Part shown: piece after piece, positions 50,401 to 64,000 of the stretch | Layout of the letters: the number at the start of each line of letters is the position of its first letter | Position numbering within the stretch: position 1 is the stretch's first letter | Source: Atherinomorus stipes | Taxonomy: Eukaryota; Chordata; Actinopteri; Atheriniformes; Atherinidae | Assembly: GCA_023101725.1 (NCBI GenBank) | Contig: JALJCO010009054.1 | Coordinates: 248,001-312,000 of the forward strand | Direction: 5' to 3' | DNA length: 64,000 nucleotides | Notes under the pieces: model-generated | Database searches by the model: none | Told to the model about the DNA's origin: nothing | The model's input: only the letters and a program-made list of their open reading frames with translations | Program-made: the position numbers and the translations under genes

Positions 50401-52110
50401 AAGAAGACGGGAGGGGGGGACATGAACAGTGTGTCTGGTTGTGCATGTCATGGTGTGTCAGTATTAAGTGACTCACAAGCTGATAGAAAATTGATGGGAA
50501 TCACTGCAGTTTCTTTGCAATCTTGTTATTTTCCGAATACGTCTGTGCTCTAAGGAGTATACCTAAAATAACAAGCTTGAACCACCAACCACCCATGATG
50601 CTTTTTTTTTTTCTCCCCTGCGCCGGAAACCTAATGTGCGCTGTCGTGTGCTCCTCCTAAAACCCCTTTGTTTCTCATTTTCTTTGCCGCTTTAGTATCT
50701 GCTTTTTGGGGTTTTAATAGCTATTTTCTATCCTGTGGTGTCTATTTATACACAAAATAAGTCTATACTCCATAGGGACTGCACATGATAGTCATCCTCA
50801 TTTTCAGTCAGGTCTGTTATCATATCTATGTACAATGAAGTACAATGAGACACAATGTACACAAGCAAGGTCAAGTCATCCATTTACACTTTGCTCCACA
50901 GAGAGTTAGGCCAGGAATTTCCTCTTAAGATGCTTTTCTCCTACATTATTATACAAATCCAATATGTGAAGCTGTAAAAAAAAAAAGTTTAAATTATTGC
51001 TTATTCAAGAAATTGCTTTCATGAGTCTATTAATCAGAGAGGGTGAAAAATGACTGTCACATCTTTTGAGGGCATGATGACATCTTTAAATGCAGCCCAA
51101 ACATATTCTATTTGTAATGATAAGACAGAAAAAGGCACCAAATCCTCACATTTGAGTATCTTAAATGGTATGACAGCTGAAATAACTTGTGTATTATCAA
51201 AATGGTTATTCTGCCCTTTTGGTGATTAAAGAATTTAAAGAAAAAACTTTTGAGAGGAAAGAAGCACGCTTCTCAACTTCCTCACTTTTCGGTATCGGTG
51301 GTTGCCTCGATGCATGTCGACCTTGTTGCCTCGGTTGAAAAGATAACCCTTATGTAAATATTTTGACTTGGAAAAATAGTTGAAAGTGTTTGATACAGAC
51401 GTCGTGATGTTATTTTAAGACAATGAGACATTTAACATGCCTTCAAAAGGTGAGCTCTTTGCTTCAGTTTGTCTCAGAGGTGTGGTATTGTATGGTTAAC
51501 TCTCATATTGCACCTACCTGAATGTTTGAATTGGGGTGTAATATGACTCATAATGCCAATATGATTTTTGTTCTTACATGGTTGTTCATCTTTGATATTC
51601 TTTGATTCGACTGCAAATTGTGTTTTGGTTGCATGAACTGGTTTCCTTCCTGTCTAACCAGTTAAAGTAGTGTATGTGGTCTTGAGCCGGAGGGTTATTT
51701 CATCTACATCACCCACCATCCTGCCTCAGCCGTAGCGAACTGCTATCCATCTACCTGTTGGCCCTCTTTGTGAGGACGAGGAGATCATGTTTATCGGAAA
51801 GTGTTCGGAAAATGGACCGTTGAGTTTTGGAGAGAGGGGGCGCGTAGGCGACCTGGGGGGGAGGGGTATCTCTAAATCTCTCTTCGTCACCGTGCACCTT
51901 CTTTTGATACAACAGGAAGGAGAGTGAGTGGCAGAATGTGTGAGAGAGGTAGACATCCCCAAGGATGAACGCTTAACCTCGACTTCTGACAAAGAGATCA
52001 GACGTTTAACTTACACATTTAAGAGTAGGAGGAAATTGGGGGGGAAAAGTGGTTTTGAAAGACAGCGAGAAAGCGAAAAAGTGAAGAAGACTCGTAAAAA
52101 GCGGAAAAAA

Positions 52111-55478
<3,368 letters not shown>

Positions 55479-57855
55479 TGAACAGAGACTGTGTGCATGT
55501 GGTTAAGTATCCACAGTAAAAAAATAATTATTCACTCAGGTGGCTGGACTCATTACCTGCTGCTCCCATACAGAGAGCACTTAAAAAAAATATCAAAATT
55601 AAAAAAAAAAAAAAGAAAAAAAAAAAGGAAAACGGGTTTTCAGAGATATTTTAAGTTTGTTTTCTGATTGTTGGCTTTTAATTTAATTTTTCCTTTAAAT
55701 TTGTTTCTTGTTTGGCGTTTGATTTTGAGTATTTTAGGGTTTGAGATTTCTAATGACTTATCTTTCCTTGCTGGTGTGTGTCAAGTGATTGGTCACTGGG
55801 ATGCTTTTCACTATGCAAACTAAAATCCAGAGCTGCAGAATGGAAGGGTATTTGAAGATGTACATTTGTTGTTCTAACATTCATTGATTCAGATGCAATT
55901 TAAAATGAATTTCTCCCAAATTACAAGACGGTTTGTGTTCCCACTGTCCTCTGGTGGTTATCAGTGGAAATGCAGTCTAACTAATCAAACTTGTTCTGTG
56001 TGTTGTAAGCAATAATCTTAACTCTTTTTTGTTATTGTTAATGCTAGAATCTTTGCTTGAATTTGGTGCTTAAACCAAAGATCTGCATTTTTTTCCTTAA
56101 ATCAGGAGAGGAGAAGGGCGAAATGTAGCCAACGTTGGGTTTGACGAAGACTCTTCCCAACTGTTTTGATAGCCATGAGAGAGACTCTGCTTCCATATCT
56201 GCGTGTTTCAGAGTTGTAAAGCTCTGTGTTAAATGCCTGACCAAAAGAGACAAAGTCTGGGTCAATGAGTTGATGTTGATTGTTTAAAACAACTCTTTTG
56301 TTATTTTCTCAGAAGCTGTGGACTTCAGTTTTCCAATGCACTCATTTGGATTCCTTGTTTAAAAAAAAATTAAAACAGAGCAAGATGAGGGGATGGATGA
56401 AATGATGTACCCCCTTCTTTGTATTTATTTATTTATTTATATTTATTATGGCTCTTCTGCTTTTATAAGACCAAATCCAGGGTTTAACTTAGATCACAAT
56501 CCACTCGTCATCCAAATGTTGCAAAAAGCTGCATCACGCTGCAGATTTTTTTGCTCAACATCACGTCTACCTGAACACCTTGTTGCAGGGTGATTGTCTT
56601 CTTTTGGCCATTATTCCTCAAATGCATTCTTTGCACATTTAACCCACCAGGTTCTGTAATAACACAGGCACATTCCAAACTTCAGGGTAGAGAGAAGGGA
56701 ACAGAGCAAAGACATACGGAGGTTTAAAACCTTTTAATATAACTGGAACATGAAATGACTGTTCAGCATGCTTTTGTGTTGTGAACTCAACATGTATAGT
56801 ACTGTATCACGTTATTGCATGGCAGTTCTTAAAGATCGGCCACCGCTGTGACAAAAGGGGCCATTATCTTTTGAGTTCATCCATCTCTGACCAAAAACTT
56901 TTTGATTTCACGTTGCTTTCCGTGGCCCTGTAGCAGGGTATTATGCAACTATTAATGGCTTTAAATGACAGCAGTTGTATTTGTATTTCCAATTCTCTTA
57001 AAATCGGTGTAGCAGACATGCTGGTCTGGCCTTGTGTGTACTATCTGCTCTTTTCTTTCCTTAGTTTTTCTCTTTTAAAAAAAAAATTCCAGCTTATTTG
57101 CACTATGAGATTTGAGAGCTTCAAGCTTTTTTCTTCTTTTGTCTGATCTGATCTTCAATATCTTGTCCATTACTTACTCAGTACCATTTAAGATTGTGAT
57201 TGAATGAGATTGTACTAAAGTAAAACTCTCACACATACGTTCTTTTGCATATTAGTACACAGTTAAATACAAATATATATTGGGATGAAGTTGCCTTAGT
57301 TTTTTTGTTTTTCATGCTGCAACTATTCTCAGGAAATCTTGAGCAATGCACTAAATGATTATACAAAATGTAAAATGGGAAGAAACTGGTGCTGTAGGGC
57401 GATTGACACTCTTCATGCAAGTGTAATGCCAGTAGTTTCAAAATATTAGATTTTATAGATTTTGTATTGTTAAGAAAACAAATGAAGTAAACCTATGTGT
57501 AAATAAGAGTAATGAAAGTAAACTACTGGCCTTGCTGGAACCTGTCTTACTGGAAAGGCAGTATGGCAGTTGGTCCCGTGCATGAAGGGTGTTGGTACTC
57601 CCAGTCAGAGCTTCATTAATGAATGACATTTAACTGATGCCAGCTGTGAAGTGTATGTTTCGATGTGAGCTGTTTGCTTATCTTGGCTTTGGTGAAGGGA
57701 CATGGGGTATGGTCTGAGTAGAGACCCCACTATCAGGGATACATTTTTTTCTTTCAGTTTTTAGAAAAACCTTCTCAGAGATTAGAATTCAGTTTCCCAT
57801 GATTTGTTTCAGTTGATGTAAAGAAACTAAATAAAGATATATAAGCTTGCCTTTT
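55479..57855 (+). other. zbtb7b: zbtb7b 3' UTR (about 2.4 kb)
   Basis: No open frame of interest. A/T-rich sequence runs to the strong poly(A) signal at 57830. It includes an A-rich patch at 55595-55640. Confidence 0.6.
57830..57835 (+). terminator. zbtb7b: zbtb7b poly(A) signal
   Basis: AATAAA followed 23-45 bp later by a GT-rich element (GGTGTGTGTTGGTTTGCTGT). This is the best-formed polyadenylation site in the window. Confidence 0.7.
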
Positions 57856-58941
57856 CTGTGGTGTGTGTTGGTTTGCTGTGGATCTAGTAGTAAATTGGTA
57901 AAAGTATGTTTAAAAATAATGTTTTTTTTGTTGTTTTTTTTTTTTTTTTAAGTCTTCTTAAATTATGACCTTTGTAATAATATTTTCATTAATAGATCCT
58001 TAAATAAATATATGAGGAATTAAAATGTAGAAATATGTTGATGAAATAGTCAGACTTATAAAACGAAGAAATGATTGAAAACTTGTGCCCTCTGTTGAGC
58101 AAAGAGTGCATTTCTTTCTTGAATGCATGTACTATTTTTTTCTTTGACACATCAGCCCTCTGCTTTACTGATATACTTTCTAGATTCACCTTAGATTCAT
58201 TTGAATCTAAACTAATGATTGTTCCCTTTCAAGGTTTTTGTTTGCTACTTTTTTTTCTCACCCAGAAGAAAATTGTGACATACCCCAGAAATGAAAAAGC
58301 AGAGGTGTGAATGATGAAATGACTGTATTAAGGTTGTTCAGTTTGAGGGTCCTGCTGTTGGTCCTCTGTGGACATTTATTGCCATATCTAAAAAGGAGCA
58401 ACCATTGTCAATGTGATCACTGAAGTCTGTGTTTCTCCATCAGTATCTGCTGTTTATTAATATTCACACTGTAGGCTATATTGATATATGCATTATATTA
58501 TTCTCATTATGTTTATATTTATAAAATCATAACATCTTGGGCTAATAATGTCAATTATATTATCCGAAATGGATTTTAGTTGGACTTGGACAAATATATA
58601 TATTGAGATCCATTATAGTCCTGTGTGGAAATGATTTATTGTGGCCAGAAAGCTGTCAGCTGTTTCTTGCTGCTGTGCAGATATGCGCGTGCGTAAAAGA
58701 TTGGATACCTGTCCGGCTCATGTGCACGCGTTGCTGGAACAGGATGTGACGTATGTCGTTCCGTAATCCTCTTAGTTTAATTAAGCAGAACCAGTCGGCC
58801 TGTACTTCTCCTTCTGCAGCAACTTACTTGAAAATCTAAATGGTTCTGCTCGTATGAGAAGCAACAAAGACATCCCGAGGGGAACAGATTTGGTGTCTGG
58901 ACCACTTTAGAGTGAGTTGGAGGTGTTCAGCCCCCTGCAGG
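57856..58941 (+). other. zbtb7b-ndufv1 intergenic region and ndufv1 promoter
   Basis: About 1 kb. The last 260 bp hold an inverted CCAAT (ATTGG, 58700-58704) and a CRE-like TGACGTA (58747-58753). Both are usual in TATA-less promoters of respiratory-chain genes. The exact start site is not visible. Confidence 0.5.
58747..58753 (+). promoter_or_regulatory. ndufv1: CRE-like motif upstream of ndufv1
   Basis: TGACGTA 189 bp before the ndufv1 ATG, with ATTGG 43 bp further up. Motif match only. Confidence 0.35.
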
Positions 58942-62709
<3,768 letters not shown>

Positions 62710-63028
62710 AGTGGCACGTTTCAACGAAACAATCCTCCACAAGACTACTCGTGCACATCTTATGCTATTTTTTGTTGACATTATTTAACGTATGGATATA
62801 TTTTTTAGAGCAAGTCCTCCTGTAGAAGTTAATGTTGTCACCTCTGCAAAACCTTTTAATTTAGCTTATCTTTTTTTTATGTTTTCCCATGTGTGGATCC
62901 CTTATTTCTGAGATATTTCAGCAGATCTGCTATTGACTTGTAACTGCTAGTTGGCATTCAGTTTTCTAACAACTTCTTTGCAAAATATGGCATCTCTCAC
63001 AATGTATTAAAACATACGCAAACACATC

Positions 63029-63034
63029 AATAAA
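63029..63034 (+). terminator. ndufv1: ndufv1 poly(A) signal
   Basis: AATAAA 320 bp after the ndufv1 stop codon, in A/T-rich sequence. Confidence 0.6.
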
Positions 63035-63039
63035 TTAAG

Positions 63040-63045
63040 TTTATT
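63040..63045 (-). terminator. khdc4: Candidate khdc4 poly(A) signal
   Basis: TTTATT on the plus strand reads AATAAA for the minus-strand gene, 645 bp past its stop codon. A nearer candidate is at 63319-63324. Confidence 0.45.
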
Positions 63046-63689
63046 CCTGAAAACCATGAAATAAATTCAGCAGGTTTACTACATTTAACTTCATATGATT
63101 TGTACAAAAAAAGAGAAAACAGATTAAGAAAAATGGTGACAAAGAGCTCAGGAAGAAAAAAAAGGATAAGGGTGCAAACAGTAGGAAAAATTGTGCTCAA
63201 AAGTAAAATAAAAGCTAATAAGTGATGTACAACATCATTGCCCTTTGATTTTTTCATATTTTTTTTTACAAAGACACCATATTCAAGCACCATATTTGGT
63301 GTGATATTTTTTTGTTTGTTTATTAAAGTTAAAATAAAACTGGAGGCATAATTTTGCTCTTCTGACCGTCTATTATCCATAAAATAGGATCAAGTTATCT
63401 GTTCTGAAAATGTTCAATCTCCAAAGTATAATGTGGGTTCAAGAAAAAAAAAAACAAAAACAAAAAAAAACAAGACAAACAAACTTGGGTTGTACAAAAC
63501 ATTAATATTTCCATTTGGACCCAAGAACTAAATCCTGAAACCAACGCAGCTTTCAAGAATGATCCACGTGGTTAATGGATAATTAGTGGTGGAAAATTAC
63601 AGGTTCAGTTTGGGTGAAGATCCTTTAAGACTCCGTGGAAAACACTGAGACATTGATTTCTTTTTTTTTTTCCTTTTCTCCAATATTTT

Positions 63690-63922
63690 TCAAGGTGCCA
63701 TCCAGAAAGGCATTGATTGCTGTTGTGGTTGTGTTTTGGCACGCGACGGCGGCGGTGCTGGGCAGCGATAGCCCTGTGCCCACCCTGAGGAGGTGGGGGT
63801 GGGAGGAACTGTCCCATGGTTACCTGGCCCTGAGACTTTGGAGGTGGGGTGGTCCTCTTCTTCATCAGAAGAGTCTCCGGTGTACGCCACCAAACCCGTT
63901 TTCAGTCTTTTCACTGCAGGCT
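63690..63922 (-). CDS. khdc4: KHDC4 (KH-domain pre-mRNA splicing factor), last coding exon
   Basis: KHDC4 (BLOM7) is a nuclear KH-domain RNA-binding protein tied to pre-mRNA splicing. Only the C-terminal exon is in the window. On the minus strand it begins after an acceptor TTATTTCAG. It reads [24 protein letters not shown], a Pro-rich stretch with SSGWAQGY, and the terminal QSMPFWMAP before TGA at 63692-63690. The [15 protein letters not shown] block and the MPFWMAP end match what I know of vertebrate KHDC4. Human KHDC4 is also in 1q22. No KH domain is in view, so the call depends on this tail alone. Confidence 0.78.
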
Positions 63923-64000
63923 CTGAAATAAGGAGTGGAGGAGCAAACAGGGGAGACACACGAGCAGGACATATGGAGGAGAGAGAGGAGAGAGAGAAAA

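Larger units (their letters stand above)
37465..52110 (+). other. zbtb7b: Putative zbtb7b intron sequence, mostly unassigned
   Basis: About 14.6 kb without a recognised coding exon. It contains a suspicious homopolymer-rich stretch at 40240-40440, (CA)n at 42580-42600 and 46375-46411, and a CCAAT-containing patch at about 43300-43400. There is also a hAT-like MITE remnant near 44775-44935, a C/T-rich tract at 46600-47060, and a T13G19 run at 47432-47463. Confidence 0.45.
62710..63689. other. Convergent 3' UTRs of ndufv1 (+) and khdc4 (-)
   Basis: The two genes point at each other across 980 bp. The sequence is A/T-rich with poly(A) hexamers on both strands and no other gene. The 3' UTRs probably meet or overlap near 63020-63060. 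Confidence 0.6.

Overview
The window is vertebrate nuclear DNA, most probably from a ray-finned (teleost) fish. It holds five protein-coding genes with canonical GT-AG introns. The repeats are of the fish type: Tc1-like elements, a PIF/Harbinger-type element, hAT-like and TTAA-flanked MITEs, tRNA-derived SINEs, and CA/TA microsatellites. I could not identify the species.

Layout. (1) 1-3972, + strand: the last three coding exons of a liver/red-cell type pyruvate kinase (pklr); the 5' part lies outside the window. (2) 6664-28603, + strand: a complete nine-exon HCN3 hyperpolarisation-activated channel (hcn3). Its exons sum to exactly 1500 codons including the stop. Intron 1 (about 12.5 kb) and intron 5 (about 3.2 kb) carry nested transposons. 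(3) 28604-36800: intergenic DNA with two TTAA-flanked MITEs, a dead Tc1-like transposase fragment, a CTCF-like motif and large TA arrays. (4) about 36.8-57.86 kb, + strand: zbtb7b (ThPOK-type BTB/zinc-finger repressor). It has a GC-rich candidate leader region near 37 kb, a short first coding exon at 52111-52179 and the main coding exons at 53698-55478. (5) 58942-62709, + strand: a complete ten-exon ndufv1 (complex I 51 kDa subunit, 472 residues). (6) 63690-63922, - strand: the last coding exon of khdc4, convergent with ndufv1.

The genes do not form a pathway. pklr, hcn3, zbtb7b and khdc4 homologues all lie in human 1q21-q22, so the order is a conserved-synteny block into which ndufv1 (human 11q13) has been joined. 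HCN3 identity rests on three C-terminal signatures: a conserved segment around PLVHAPLQ, an LSASQP segment, and the terminal Ala-Asn-Met.

The most unusual observations are: an HCN3 C-terminal tail about twice the mammalian length and extremely Ser/Thr/Pro-rich; a roughly 640-bp inverted repeat in hcn3 intron 1 that was later invaded by a Tc1 element and bracketed by other insertions; a Harbinger-type element with RFX X-box-like sites near both ends and a SINE inside it; a MITE nested inside a second Tc1-like element; an upstream first coding exon of zbtb7b; and ndufv1/khdc4 poly(A) signals on opposite strands only 5 bp apart. I found no CRISPR, operon, phage or defence-type system.
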